Source: Microseira wollei NIES-4236
GTDB lineage: Bacteria > Cyanobacteriota > Cyanobacteriia > Cyanobacteriales > Aerosakkonemataceae
NCBI RefSeq assembly: GCF_020521235.1
Contig: NZ_BLAY01000003.1
Coordinates: forward strand, 1-64,000
DNA: 64,000 nucleotides
Direction: 5' to 3'
Position numbers and translations under genes: made by a program. This document shows positions 25,496 to 33,640 of this stretch, one piece after another. Under the pieces are notes generated by a model. It had not been told where the DNA came from and made no database searches. It saw only the letters and a list, made by a program, of their open reading frames with translations. Each line of letters starts with the position of its first letter. The first letter of the stretch is position 1.

Positions 25496-26104
25496 ATGCA
25501 AAACGTATCGTATGGTTTCGTACTTCGGCGGCTGGCTACTATTTTGTCTGTGGTAGTTCTTTCGCTATGTCTAACAGCAGCCGCCACGGGAATTCTACTA
25601 TCTTTCTATTACGAACCGACGGCGGGCGGGGCGTATAATTCATTGCAGGCAATCAAATCTGAAATACCCAATGGCTGGTTAATTCAGCGGATGCACGAAA
25701 TTGCCGGTAATGGTTTAATCGCCGTATCTTTAGTACAAATCGTTGTCATGTTTCTGGGTGAGAAATTTCGCCCCAGTTGGCTCACAGCTTGGATTAGCGG
25801 AATTTTGTTAACATTGACAGCGATGGCTTTAAGCTGGACGGCGATGATACTCGACTGGACGCAGCTTGGCTACTGGCGTTTCACCATTGAACTAGGAACG
25901 ATTGAAGCTATCCCCGTTGTTGGTTCCCTGCTGCGAGACATAATTACAGGTGGTGGCGCAATCAATACCACAACAGTCATGCACCTGTATACCTTGCATA
26001 GCTACGTTCTTTCTATGGGTGCTATGGTTCTCGCCTTGATTCACTTAGGCGGGTTACTCCTACAGGAAAAAGAAGACAAACAAGCACTGCTTCAATCCGA
26101 GTAA
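25496..26104 (+). CDS. Cytochrome b6 (PetB-like) paralogue lacking one haem ligand
   Basis: 202 residues from ATG 25496. It is collinear with the four-helix cytochrome b6: TGILLSFYYEPT matches TGFAMTFYYKPT, GWLIQRMHE matches GWLIRSIHR, and TIEAIPVVGSLL and HLYTLHSYVL follow. Of the four haem-b histidines, the first (MHE) and both of helix D (HSYVL... and 15 residues on, LIHLGG) are present, but the position 14 after the first His is Gln, not His. The cysteine that binds haem c(n) in true b6 is also absent. So it could hold one canonical haem b. It is membrane-bound; role unknown. No petD or Rieske gene is adjacent. Confidence 0.82.
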   Translation: MQNVSYGFVLRRLATILSVVVLSLCLTAAATGILLSFYYEPTAGGAYNSLQAIKSEIPNGWLIQRMHEIAGNGLIAVSLVQIVVMFLGEKFRPSWLTAWISGILLTLTAMALSWTAMILDWTQLGYWRFTIELGTIEAIPVVGSLLRDIITGGGAINTTTVMHLYTLHSYVLSMGAMVLALIHLGGLLLQEKEDKQALLQSE

Positions 26105-26113
26105 TTTACCAAA

Positions 26114-26146
26114 AGAAACCCGGTTTTTTACAAAAACCGGGTTTCT
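26114..26146 (+). terminator. Terminator-like AAACCCGGTTT hairpin
   Basis: AGAAACCCGGTTTTTT and AAAAACCGGGTTTCT pair with a two- or three-base loop, ten bases after the stop codon of the b6-like gene. Same repeat family as 858-890 and 25328-25402. Confidence 0.6.
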
Positions 26147-26198
26147 GCTGGTGGAAGCGCGATCGCTCAACAGCGAATCGCGTTTCAGTTATGTTGGC

Positions 26199-26339
26199 TT
26201 ATTGCCCAACTTCTGCCGCCGCACGACTCAACATAGCCTGCTGACGAGTCTTCAGATGCCGTTGATGATTGCTCATCAACAAACGGGCTTTGTCTTGAGT
26301 CGATACTTCGGTGTTGACGATGGGATTGGTGGATTGCAT
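26199..26339 (-). CDS. Small basic protein, 46 residues
   Basis: An open frame on the minus strand from ATG 26339 to TAA 26199, reading MQSTNPIVNTEVSTQDK, then ARLLMSNHQRHLKTRQQAML and SRAAAEVGQ. It has a ribosome site (AGAGG, eight bases upstream), coding-like composition and a positively charged helix. I believe similar tiny proteins are widespread in cyanobacteria but cannot name a family. The overlapping plus-strand frame (26151-26354) looks like its shadow. Function unknown; the RHLKTRQQ helix could bind nucleic acid. Confidence 0.6.
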   Translation of the reverse strand: MQSTNPIVNTEVSTQDKARLLMSNHQRHLKTRQQAMLSRAAAEVGQ

Positions 26340-26699
26340 AGGTTTCGCCTCTAATGTACTTGTTTGCTCGATCGGAGGCGCGTTCCTTCGGGATAACTCC
26401 CTACTTCCGTCTCTCCAAGCCCTCTGTTTTCTTGAAGAGATGAACGATTTCTTTCTGTATCTATTGTTACTTTTTTTCGAGTAAATGTCAAATAGTTAAC
26501 AAATCTTTACAATTAAGCGCGGTTCTGGAAGCAACCAATCAACCTCCTTTGTCTCGCTTGTCCCACCAGTTGGGAGTTTGAGGAATTTCCTGGAAAAATC
26601 GGGTTTCCCCTTCTCTTGCCGATCTTTTGTGGCAGGATGGGTTTAAGGCTGCGTTAAGCTAGTTTCGCGGCTGTTTCTGGTGGTGGATAGAGAGGGTAT
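26340..26699. other. Gene-free spacer before smpB
   Basis: Contains the leader of the 46-residue gene on one side and the presumed smpB promoter on the other. I see no further gene or RNA. A GAAAAATCGGGTTTCC word near 26593 resembles half of the AAACCCGGTTT repeat. No tmRNA is visible nearby. Confidence 0.45.
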
Positions 26700-27167
26700 A
26701 TGGCTGAAAAACAAGAAGGCATCAAAATCGTTAGCGATAACCGCCAAGCCCGCTTTCTCTACGAAATCCTGGAAACATACGAAGCCGGGATAGAGTTAAA
26801 GGGGACAGAGGTAAAGTCGATACGGCAGGGCAAAGCCAACCTGAAAGACGGCTATGGTTTAATTCGCAATGGCGAAGCGTGGCTGCTGAACGTCCATATC
26901 TCGCCCTACCAAAGCAGCGGCGAGTATTTTAACCACGACCCCAGGCGCACCCGGAAACTGCTGTTGCACAAGCAAGAAATCCGCAAATTGATTGGCAAGG
27001 TAGAACAAAAGGGTTTAACTTTAGTGCCGTTGAAGATGTATTTGAAGAATGGCTTGGTTAAAGTTACCCTGGGTCTGGGCAAAGGTAAAAAGCTACACGA
27101 TAAGCGCGATGACATCAAAGAACGTCAAGACAAGCGCGATATGGAACGGGCGATGAAGCGATATTAA
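26700..27167 (+). CDS. smpB: SsrA-binding protein SmpB
   Basis: 155 residues, the normal length. It has the SmpB landmarks: [22 protein letters not shown], the [20 protein letters not shown] block that contacts tm[27 protein letters not shown], and the basic C-terminal tail [19 protein letters not shown] that reaches the ribosomal A site. It escorts tmRNA to stalled ribosomes for trans-translation. It is cytosolic and stands alone. Confidence 0.96.
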   Translation: MAEKQEGIKIVSDNRQARFLYEILETYEAGIELKGTEVKSIRQGKANLKDGYGLIRNGEAWLLNVHISPYQSSGEYFNHDPRRTRKLLLHKQEIRKLIGKVEQKGLTLVPLKMYLKNGLVKVTLGLGKGKKLHDKRDDIKERQDKRDMERAMKRY

Positions 27168-27625
27168 CTCAAGTTGCTAGTTAACTCAGGTTGCTAGTTA
27201 CGAGGCGCGATCGCCAGGGCAGGCAGAGAGCTAAGCAGAGCGAAGTGTAAAAATATACTGTACTTTGTCATCACTTTATACCAAATCCCGATATTTTTAT
27301 CGACCGCACGGGCGTCTTCGTTTGTCAAGCGCGCAGCATTAATGCGGCCGCGATCGCATTATTTGCCGTACCTCTGGTTATGCGCCCTACTTCTTATGGC
27401 TGCAATCCGCTGTAATAAAGGTTAACAACTCCTCTGAAAATATCGTGACATTTTCTCACATTTTCCCACAGTCGAAAAAAGATTCATTATTTAAATTTGG
27501 ATTATAGGCTGATTAAGTAAGTCAAGGGTTAATCAAAAAAATGATTACACTTGAGTTTGACTTATTACTTTCACAACCTATCAAAAAAAATTTTTTTCCA
27601 TTCATAGCTAAAAGGAAAGAAGAAA
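27168..27625. other. Gene-free spacer before the PPC-domain gene
   Basis: 458 bases without a gene. Around 27330-27355 is GCAGCATTAATGC followed by GCGGCCGCGATCGC, and near 27398 is CAATCCGCTGTAATA; both are parts of the nested palindromic elements seen at 11236-11388 and 51261-51382, apparently as decayed fragments. The last 150 bases are very A+T-rich and should hold the promoter and leader of the next gene. Confidence 0.5.
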
Positions 27626-28381
27626 ATGGCAGCAGAATTTAACCTTGGTATACTTCCAGCGAATAGCACTCCAGTAATCGCTAGTAACTTTGTAGGCAGC
27701 AACGACACCAGAGACACTTTCAGTTTCAGTCTAGCTAGTTCTGGCAACATCAACCTGGCTCTTACTGGCATGAGCAGTGATGCTGATGTCCGACTATTTC
27801 GGGACTTCAACGGCAATGGCATAGTTGATGCTGGTGACACGCAAATTGGCAGTTCAACTCGGGGTGGCAACAGCGATGATTCGATTAACATCGCCAACCA
27901 AGTTGCGGGTAACTACGTGGTTCAAGTCGATCGGTTTAGTGGGGATACAAAATACGATCTGAGAGTATCTACCACCGCTTTTCCCTCAGCCAGCAACCTT
28001 CTACCGACTGAAACCGAAGTAGGTATCCTGACAGGAACCCAAACCTTTACTGGTCAAGTGAGCAACAACAGCACCGCCGCTAATAATGAATCCCCTGGTG
28101 ACACCTCTGATGTGTACCATTTTGTCCTGAATGCAGCTGGTAACCACACCTTCACGATTGCTGGTCTGAGCGGTGATGCCGATCTGCGACTGATTCAGGA
28201 CACTAACAGTAATCTTGTGGTTGATGCAGGGGAAGCGATCGCTACTTCTGCTAATGCTGGCACCACGTCTGACCAAATTACTCGTTTCTTGAATCCAGGT
28301 GAATACTTTGTCCAGGTCTATTCATTCGCTGGCCTCCCGAATGATAGCAGCCAAATTAACTACACCCTAACCATGACCTAA
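27626..28381 (+). CDS. Protein with two pre-peptidase C-terminal (PPC) domains
   Basis: 251 residues formed of two tandem PPC-type beta-sandwich repeats, about 10-115 and 130-250. Each contains the pattern DTFSFSLASSGNINLALTGM / DVYHFVLNAAGNHTFTIAGL, then SSDADVRLFRDFNGNGIVD / SGDADLRLIQDTNSNLVVD with acidic, calcium-type loops, and a GNYVVQV / GEYFVQV strand. There is no protease domain and no N-terminal signal peptide. PPC domains are usually secreted and help export or folding, so export by a type I-like route is possible. A parvulin-like gene follows on the same strand, a pairing that suggests a processed or exported product. Confidence 0.85.
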   Translation: MAAEFNLGILPANSTPVIASNFVGSNDTRDTFSFSLASSGNINLALTGMSSDADVRLFRDFNGNGIVDAGDTQIGSSTRGGNSDDSINIANQVAGNYVVQVDRFSGDTKYDLRVSTTAFPSASNLLPTETEVGILTGTQTFTGQVSNNSTAANNESPGDTSDVYHFVLNAAGNHTFTIAGLSGDADLRLIQDTNSNLVVDAGEAIATSANAGTTSDQITRFLNPGEYFVQVYSFAGLPNDSSQINYTLTMT

Positions 28382-28384
28382 GTT

Positions 28385-28457
28385 TTTCCCGTTATCTTTT
28401 TCCTCGTTCCTTGGCTCTACCTGGGAAAGAGAAAAAGAGAAAACGGAAAAACTTAGC
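28385..28457 (+). terminator. Imperfect terminator-like hairpin
   Basis: TTTTTCCCGTTATCTTTTTC and GAAAAAGAGAAAACGGAAAA pair as long, imperfect arms around a short loop directly after the PPC gene stop. It could terminate or attenuate transcription before the parvulin gene. Confidence 0.5.
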
Positions 28458-28515
28458 GAGAAAAGTCAAGAACATGACTCTGGTATAGTCAACGGCTAAA
28501 ATCAACCTGCAACAG

Positions 28516-28565
28516 TGACTAAAAAGCTCCTCAAAATAATAATTTTGACAAGGGCTTTTTAGTCA
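28516..28565 (+). promoter_or_regulatory. Hairpin in the leader of the parvulin-like gene
   Basis: TGACTAAAAAGC and GCTTTTTAGTCA pair perfectly over 12 bp, and inside them TCAAAAT pairs with ATTTTGA. It ends 36 bases before the ATG at 28602. Its T-rich arm would suit a terminator for upstream transcription, or a leader structure affecting the isomerase gene. Confidence 0.55.
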
Positions 28566-28601
28566 AATAGTTTCATTTTGGATAATAAAATAGTATTGGA
28601 T

Positions 28602-29327
28602 ATGACTACAGTTTTACAAATTGGCAACCGCGCGATCCCTGCTGCGGAAGTCATTCCTCTGCTGAGGAGTTACCAAATGCTGCCCCAATTGTTACGGGAG
28701 AGCATAATTGACGAAGCGATCGCTCCCATCGACTGCACCCCGGAAGAAATTGCTAGTGCAACCGAGCAGTTTTACCAACAAAATCAGCTCACCTGCGAAA
28801 CAGAACTACAGTCGTGGCTGAAGCATCAAGGCATGAGCCAAGATTGTTTAGAAAAAGTCTTCATCATCCGGCTGCTGAAAATCGAGAAATTTAAACAAGC
28901 GACTTGGGGTCATAAACTAGAATCTTACTTCCTCAAACGCAAGCGGGCGCTGGATCAAGTCGTCTATTCTCTAATTCGGACTCAAGATAAAGGAATTGCC
29001 CAAGAACTTTTCTTTCGCATTAAAGAAGGCGAGCAGTCTTTTGCCGAACTCGCTTGTGAGTACTCCCAAGGCTCAGAGGCTCAAACAGGTGGTATCATCG
29101 GCCCTGTTGAGTTAGGTAATATCCACCCAAAATTAGCTCAGTTGCTTTCACTGAGCCATCCAGGTCAACTTTGGCCCCCTATGGCTGTGGAAGAATGGCT
29201 GCTGATTGTGCGACTGGAAAAATTGATTCCATCACAGTTCAATCAATCAATGCGTCAACGCTTGCTGCGCGAACTTTTTGAAGCTTGGTTGCAAGAGCGG
29301 CTAAGTCAATCAATTGCGGGATTTTAG
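28602..29327 (+). CDS. Parvulin-type peptidyl-prolyl isomerase
   Basis: 241 residues from ATG 28602 (a TTG at 28578 is also in frame). The N-terminal half is a SurA-like helical region (LLRESIIDEAIAPIDCTPEEI, ATEQFYQQNQL). The C-terminal half is a PpiC/rotamase domain: QVVYSLIRTQDKGIAQELFFRI, GEQSFAELACEYSQGSEAQTGG and IGPVELGNIHPKL, with the usual conserved serine and glycines. No signal peptide, so it acts in the cytosol. In cyanobacteria such isomerases often accompany type I/peptide secretion systems; here it follows the PPC-domain protein, a possible client. No transporter gene is adjacent. Confidence 0.83.
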   Translation: MTTVLQIGNRAIPAAEVIPLLRSYQMLPQLLRESIIDEAIAPIDCTPEEIASATEQFYQQNQLTCETELQSWLKHQGMSQDCLEKVFIIRLLKIEKFKQATWGHKLESYFLKRKRALDQVVYSLIRTQDKGIAQELFFRIKEGEQSFAELACEYSQGSEAQTGGIIGPVELGNIHPKLAQLLSLSHPGQLWPPMAVEEWLLIVRLEKLIPSQFNQSMRQRLLRELFEAWLQERLSQSIAGF

Positions 29328-29368
29328 ATTTTATATTAACTCAATTTGCTATTTATCTCGGACTTGCA

Positions 29369-29660
29369 GCTAATGGCTAATGGCTAATGGCTAATGGCTA
29401 ATGGCTAATGGAAAGAACAACAGTATATTACTGCGCTTTTGATAGCTTCGCGTTCTTAGATTAGCGTTCTTGGATTAGCAAGCTCGCGATTAGCGATTAG
29501 CGATTAGCGATTAGCAGCGTCCAACTTTATAACTAGCAACTTGCGTTAGTTATAACTATCATGGGTTTAAAAATAGCTAATCGCCAGCTTGCTAATTGGT
29601 AGTGAGAATATTCTCCGGCTCTACGATTAGCCATTAGCTATTAGCCATTAGCCATTAGCA
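29369..29660. repeat. Short tandem heptamer repeats (STRR) region
   Basis: Six copies of GCTAATG lie at 29369-29411. Four GATTAGC copies lie near 29486-29516, and GCCATTA/GCTATTA copies near 29627-29660. The first and last are in opposite orientation and could pair. The same heptamer recurs at 48221-48300. The 29328-29663 spacer between convergent genes contains nothing else I can support. Confidence 0.85.
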
Positions 29661-29663
29661 GAT

Positions 29664-31064
29664 CTAGTTAGCAGGTGAGTCTATAGGTGTCAAAGCTTCT
29701 GTTTGCTGGGGGAACTGATAGTAACTGGCGATTAAAGCTATCATTAGCCACCACAGGGTATTGACTTCGGGACGGTACAAAACTGTATCGAATGCACCGT
29801 GACCTAACATACCCAGTAAAGCAGCGATCGCTCCCATCAACCAATATCCTTCACTACTACCCAATGCACGCAAGCGTTTTAATTGCAACCATCCTTGGTT
29901 AAGCGTTACCAACAGCAGCCACAAGAAACAACCCAGTCCAATAAAACCAGTTTCCACCGCCACTTCTAATAAAACAGAATACGCACTCAAAGCGCTGAAG
30001 CGGGGACGCATGTAAAGCGGGTAGATTTTATTAAAAGCATTATTGCCAGGACCGATACCCAGGATGGGGCGATCGCGTATCATTTCGATTACAGCCGCCC
30101 ATACATTAATGCGGAAATTATTGCTGCTATCTTCGCGACCGATAAACATACTCAAAACGCGATCGCGCACTGGCTGCACGAATAATACTGCCACCAATAC
30201 CACAAAACCCAAACAAAAGAGCAGTAAAGGTAACGACCAAGTGCGCCAGAAGCGAGGTAAGTGGACGCTGAGCCAGAAAAGCAGCAAAATTGAGAATATA
30301 AAAACAGCGATCGCAAAACCAATCCAGCCGCCGCGACTGAAGGTTAGCATCAGACAAGCTGTATTGAGCGCTAACATCGTCACGGCTAAAGCTTTGGGAA
30401 ATAAACCGCGCCAAGCGAAAATAGCTGCCGCCGATAAAGCGATCGCGGGTAGTAGATAACCAGCGAGTAAATTGGGATTACCCAGATAACTATAAACCCG
30501 CGTAGTTTTAGCCAAAGGAGATTCTGGATCGACCCAAGTTGCTAGCGCTGCTGCGCCAAAAAACCATTGCCGCAAACCATAAACGCTGACAATTAGGGCT
30601 ACGTGTAAGTATAGGGCGATCAGCCAACGACGGAGACGAGGCGATCGCAACACCCGCGACATCAGCGCGAACAGTAGCAAATACAACGTTAGCTTTACCC
30701 AGCCACTCAAGGCTGCCACCTTCACGGGTGACAGCGCCGTTGCCACCGTCGCGATGCCCCAGTAAAGTAAAACCAGCAAATGAATCGGAGTAGTTTTAGC
30801 GCCGGTGTCATCAGATACAGTCACCAGCACCCAAAAGCCAGCGCTGGCGAGCAATAACACCCCAATCAAATCGTTAGATACAAAAGGTGCTAAAGCGAAC
30901 ACCAAACCGATCAACATTGCCCCGATCAGTTCAGCGTGGGGCAATAGCCAGCTACCTTGCCGCCAACTTTGCAGCAGCCCCACTAAACGGTATAAATAAC
31001 TCGCACTGCGCCACTGATACAGCGGCAGATTAGACAGGGTTAGTTGTTGCCAAACAGCATTCAT
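29664..31064 (-). CDS. ictB: IctB-family membrane protein
   Basis: 466 residues with about 11 membrane helices. It has the O-antigen-ligase-like (Wzy_C) core: TRVYSYLGNPNLLAGYLLP, LNTACLMLTFSRGGWIGFA, a large periplasmic loop with FRINVWAAVIEMIRDRPILG and IGPGNNAFNKIYP. The first segment and the YSYLGNPN block match cyanobacterial IctB, first described as involved in inorganic carbon accumulation, although its direct transport role is disputed and the fold suggests glycan ligation. ATG at 31064. Stands alone. Confidence 0.85.
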   Translation of the reverse strand: MNAVWQQLTLSNLPLYQWRSASYLYRLVGLLQSWRQGSWLLPHAELIGAMLIGLVFALAPFVSNDLIGVLLLASAGFWVLVTVSDDTGAKTTPIHLLVLLYWGIATVATALSPVKVAALSGWVKLTLYLLLFALMSRVLRSPRLRRWLIALYLHVALIVSVYGLRQWFFGAAALATWVDPESPLAKTTRVYSYLGNPNLLAGYLLPAIALSAAAIFAWRGLFPKALAVTMLALNTACLMLTFSRGGWIGFAIAVFIFSILLLFWLSVHLPRFWRTWSLPLLLFCLGFVVLVAVLFVQPVRDRVLSMFIGREDSSNNFRINVWAAVIEMIRDRPILGIGPGNNAFNKIYPLYMRPRFSALSAYSVLLEVAVETGFIGLGCFLWLLLVTLNQGWLQLKRLRALGSSEGYWLMGAIAALLGMLGHGAFDTVLYRPEVNTLWWLMIALIASYYQFPQQTEALTPIDSPAN

Positions 31065-31210
31065 ATGTTAGTTGTCAGCGATCGGTAGGAGTAGATTGCA
31101 TGAGCGCTCTTTTTGATCGCAACTCGAGATTGATTATCTACGCTCATGCGATCGCCCGTACACTAGCGATGTGTTTTTTCCTTGACCGATGGACCATGAC
31201 CCATGACCGC

Positions 31211-32743
31211 TTAGACACTTTCATCGATAGCCATCATATCCGGCAAAGTTAGTACATAGCGATACCCAGATTCTGGCGAGCCTTGAATCGAGACTTGACC
31301 GTTGTGCATTTGAGCCAAGTGGCAGCTTAGCAACAGCCCCAGATTGTCGCGGGATTGTGGGAAACCTCGATCGTCAAGCGCATCTGACTTTTGTACAAAA
31401 CTCAAGCCGTCTGCTTCGAGAGTCATGCGCTTGGATACTGAGACAGAGTTCTCTGGATGTTCTTGCCAATCTTCCAGCGTATCCTCTGGGGATTCATCCT
31501 CCGAATAGTGAGATACACCCGGTAACTGTGATTGGTACAAATAAGGTTCCACCTGCTGGAATCCTTCTCCCAGCCAGGGGTGAGACACCCAAACCGCAAT
31601 ATTTAATCCATCACTTTTGCGAGAAACGTGGATGCGAATAATGCTTTCAGCTTCAGCCTTTTGCAGCACGCTCGATACCAGGTGATAGAGCATTTGCCGT
31701 ACTTTTTCTCGATCCAGCTGCCAGATGCGATTTCCAGGCTCTACCGAGAGGCGAATTTGTTGCTCGCGGCGGTGCGCCATTTCTTCTAAAGAAGCGATCG
31801 CTTGCTGGCAGAGCATTTCAATATCCGTCGCCGTCAGGTTCAGTTGGGCGTTTTCCGCATCGAGGGCTCCCAAAGCTAAAATTTCATTCACCAGCGTCAG
31901 CAAATACTGACCGCTCGTTTGAATAATTTCCAGGTATTCTTTCTGTTTAGTCGTCAGCGGGCCGTAAATTTCGCGACCCAGAACGCTTGCCATACCCATT
32001 ACACTTGTCAGCGGCGTCCGTAACTCCTGGGTCAGCGCCGAGAGCAATTTGACTTGAACTTGATTGGTGGTAATTTGGTTGGCAGAAGTACTGCTCAGAC
32101 GGATGGGTGCGCTGAGATTCACCTGCACTTGGGACTTGGTGCTGTTTTCCAAAAGACGGTTCCGCTCAAATTCGCTCATCGTCCAGCGCGCCATCAGTTC
32201 CAAAAACTCAATCTCCTTGGTGGTAAAACTACGCGGTACTTGCTCCATGACCTCAAGCGTACCCAGACATTGTCCGGAAGAAGTAAATAGCGGCACTCCC
32301 AAGTAGGCGCGGATGCCATATTGCTGGACTAGCACGCTTTTAGAATAAAGCGGAGCGCTAGCGGTGTTGTTAATTGCCAAAACTTTTTGACTTTCTACCA
32401 CGTGGGTACAGAAAGATTCCTCGCGGGGTAGCTGACGCGAGGAAGCTAGTTGGTTCATCAGTCCCAGGCGAGATAAACCTACCGCTGACTTGAATACTTG
32501 ACGGTCTTTATCCATCAAGCCCAAAATGCAGATGGTAACCTCCAAAAAGTGAGCCGCTGTCTGAGTCGCTTCCTCGAACACGGCGATCGTTTCTGCTTCG
32601 AGCAAGCGCGACTCTGCCAAAGCTTTGAGGCGTTGCTGTTCCCGCGCTGTTGCTGTCAAATTGTCCAGACTGTAAGAAAGTCTGTTTTCTGGACCTACCA
32701 TGCCTACTGCCACCTTCATACCTGCTATTTGTGTAATTTCCAT
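31211..32743 (-). CDS. GAF-domain histidine-kinase-like protein without the phospho-histidine
   Basis: 510 residues from ATG 32743; a TTG at 32803 would add 20. A GAF domain (about 40-195: FLEVTICILGLM, EESFCTHVVES, GIRAYLGVPLF) is followed by a dimerisation domain reading LTQELRTPLTSVMG, where the position of the phosphoacceptor His is Gln239. The ATPase domain is also eroded: the N-box reads LVSSVLQKA without the Mg-binding Asn, the DxGxG box is not found, and only a late GLLLS glycine region and the final YRYVLTLP strand remain. It is probably a non-catalytic sensor or scaffold. No response regulator is next to it; a GUN4 gene lies upstream on the same strand. Confidence 0.85.
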   Translation of the reverse strand: MEITQIAGMKVAVGMVGPENRLSYSLDNLTATAREQQRLKALAESRLLEAETIAVFEEATQTAAHFLEVTICILGLMDKDRQVFKSAVGLSRLGLMNQLASSRQLPREESFCTHVVESQKVLAINNTASAPLYSKSVLVQQYGIRAYLGVPLFTSSGQCLGTLEVMEQVPRSFTTKEIEFLELMARWTMSEFERNRLLENSTKSQVQVNLSAPIRLSSTSANQITTNQVQVKLLSALTQELRTPLTSVMGMASVLGREIYGPLTTKQKEYLEIIQTSGQYLLTLVNEILALGALDAENAQLNLTATDIEMLCQQAIASLEEMAHRREQQIRLSVEPGNRIWQLDREKVRQMLYHLVSSVLQKAEAESIIRIHVSRKSDGLNIAVWVSHPWLGEGFQQVEPYLYQSQLPGVSHYSEDESPEDTLEDWQEHPENSVSVSKRMTLEADGLSFVQKSDALDDRGFPQSRDNLGLLLSCHLAQMHNGQVSIQGSPESGYRYVLTLPDMMAIDESV

Positions 32744-32847
32744 CTTGCTGCCATCAAAGGATGATTGACTATTCTTAAGGTTCCCAAGCTCCACCTCTGA
32801 CAAACAGTTGCTGAGTACAAATTTGCGATTTTTGTTTGGCTGTTAAA

Positions 32848-33372
32848 TTAGCCGCCACTTGGCGTGCTAGACCAAGCTGGGTGATTCAGCAGCGCCGCAA
32901 TGACTCGCACCCCGCGCAACTGGTTAGACAGGGGTATGTGACCTCTAGGAGCCGAAAGATCCCAAGTAAATTCATTCGGGTAGCGCGTCCAGGTATTTCC
33001 GGTTTTCCAGCCGATTTTGAGCCAGAACTTATCCCAGTTTTTCCCGGTTGAGAGCCAAATTTCCCGCTGCACGGAAAAGCCGAACTTGCCTTGGGAGTGA
33101 AGCAGCCAGAGGGTATTAATCGTTTGCAGGTCAGCGATCGGGAAGTTTTCTACTTCTGTAAAATACAGCCATTTTCGTTGAACGGCATCTGGCCCTGCCA
33201 ATTCGCACATTTTTTGCAGGGTGATGCGGTCAGCTGCTTGAAAGTCTTGTTGAGCTAGCAGCTGTTCGAGTGGGGTGTAATCTATGTGGCGATCTGATAG
33301 AAGTGGCACGCTACGGGTCGGCAATTGATTTGGAATAAATTCCCTGGCTTGAGATGAGCTGGGGTTAAACAA
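32848..33372 (-). CDS. GUN4-domain protein
   Basis: 174 residues. The GUN4 fold is evident: DYTPLEQLLAQQDFQAADRI, the ENFPIADLQTINTLWLLHSQ helix, GKFGFSVQREIWL, and FTWDLSAPRGHIPL near the end. GUN4 binds protoporphyrin/Mg-protoporphyrin and activates Mg-chelatase in chlorophyll synthesis, but cyanobacteria carry several GUN4-domain proteins and the basic porphyrin-binding residues cannot be checked here. The frame opens with TTG at 33372, so the start is uncertain. It lies upstream of the degenerate kinase gene on the same strand. Confidence 0.82.
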   Translation of the reverse strand: MFNPSSSQAREFIPNQLPTRSVPLLSDRHIDYTPLEQLLAQQDFQAADRITLQKMCELAGPDAVQRKWLYFTEVENFPIADLQTINTLWLLHSQGKFGFSVQREIWLSTGKNWDKFWLKIGWKTGNTWTRYPNEFTWDLSAPRGHIPLSNQLRGVRVIAALLNHPAWSSTPSGG

Positions 33373-33469
33373 GGTGTTGTAGGCAGTAGGACTAAAGTTA
33401 TTGTACCACCAAGCTTTTGAGCGGTTGCAGCCACCTGAATTTTCATGGCAAATCTTGAGGATTGGGGGC

Positions 33470-33640
33470 CGGTGGGCGAGGGCTCTTGGGCAGGTGGGCG
33501 AGGGATCTTGGGCAGGGATGCAGCTGCGATCGCCAGAGAGATGTAAGGAAAGATCGGCGTTTATAGGGGAAAAGCAATTTTTATGCGCTTAAAGCACCTC
33601 ACCTGCTCACTTGCTCACTCGCTCACCTGCTCACCTCTAG
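33470..33640. repeat. Short GC-rich direct repeats
   Basis: GTGGGCGAGGG occurs twice near 33473 and 33502 with CTTGGGCAG between. From about 33597 the words CTCACCTG, CTCACTTG, CTCACTCG and CTCACCTG follow one another with an eight-to-ten-base period up to the end of the rfaE2-like gene. The same words recur at about 34183-34206. No gene is visible in 33373-33636. Confidence 0.6.

Noticed and set aside
26151-26354. A 67-codon plus-strand frame.
   Set aside because: Overlaps the better supported 46-residue minus-strand gene, which has a ribosome site.
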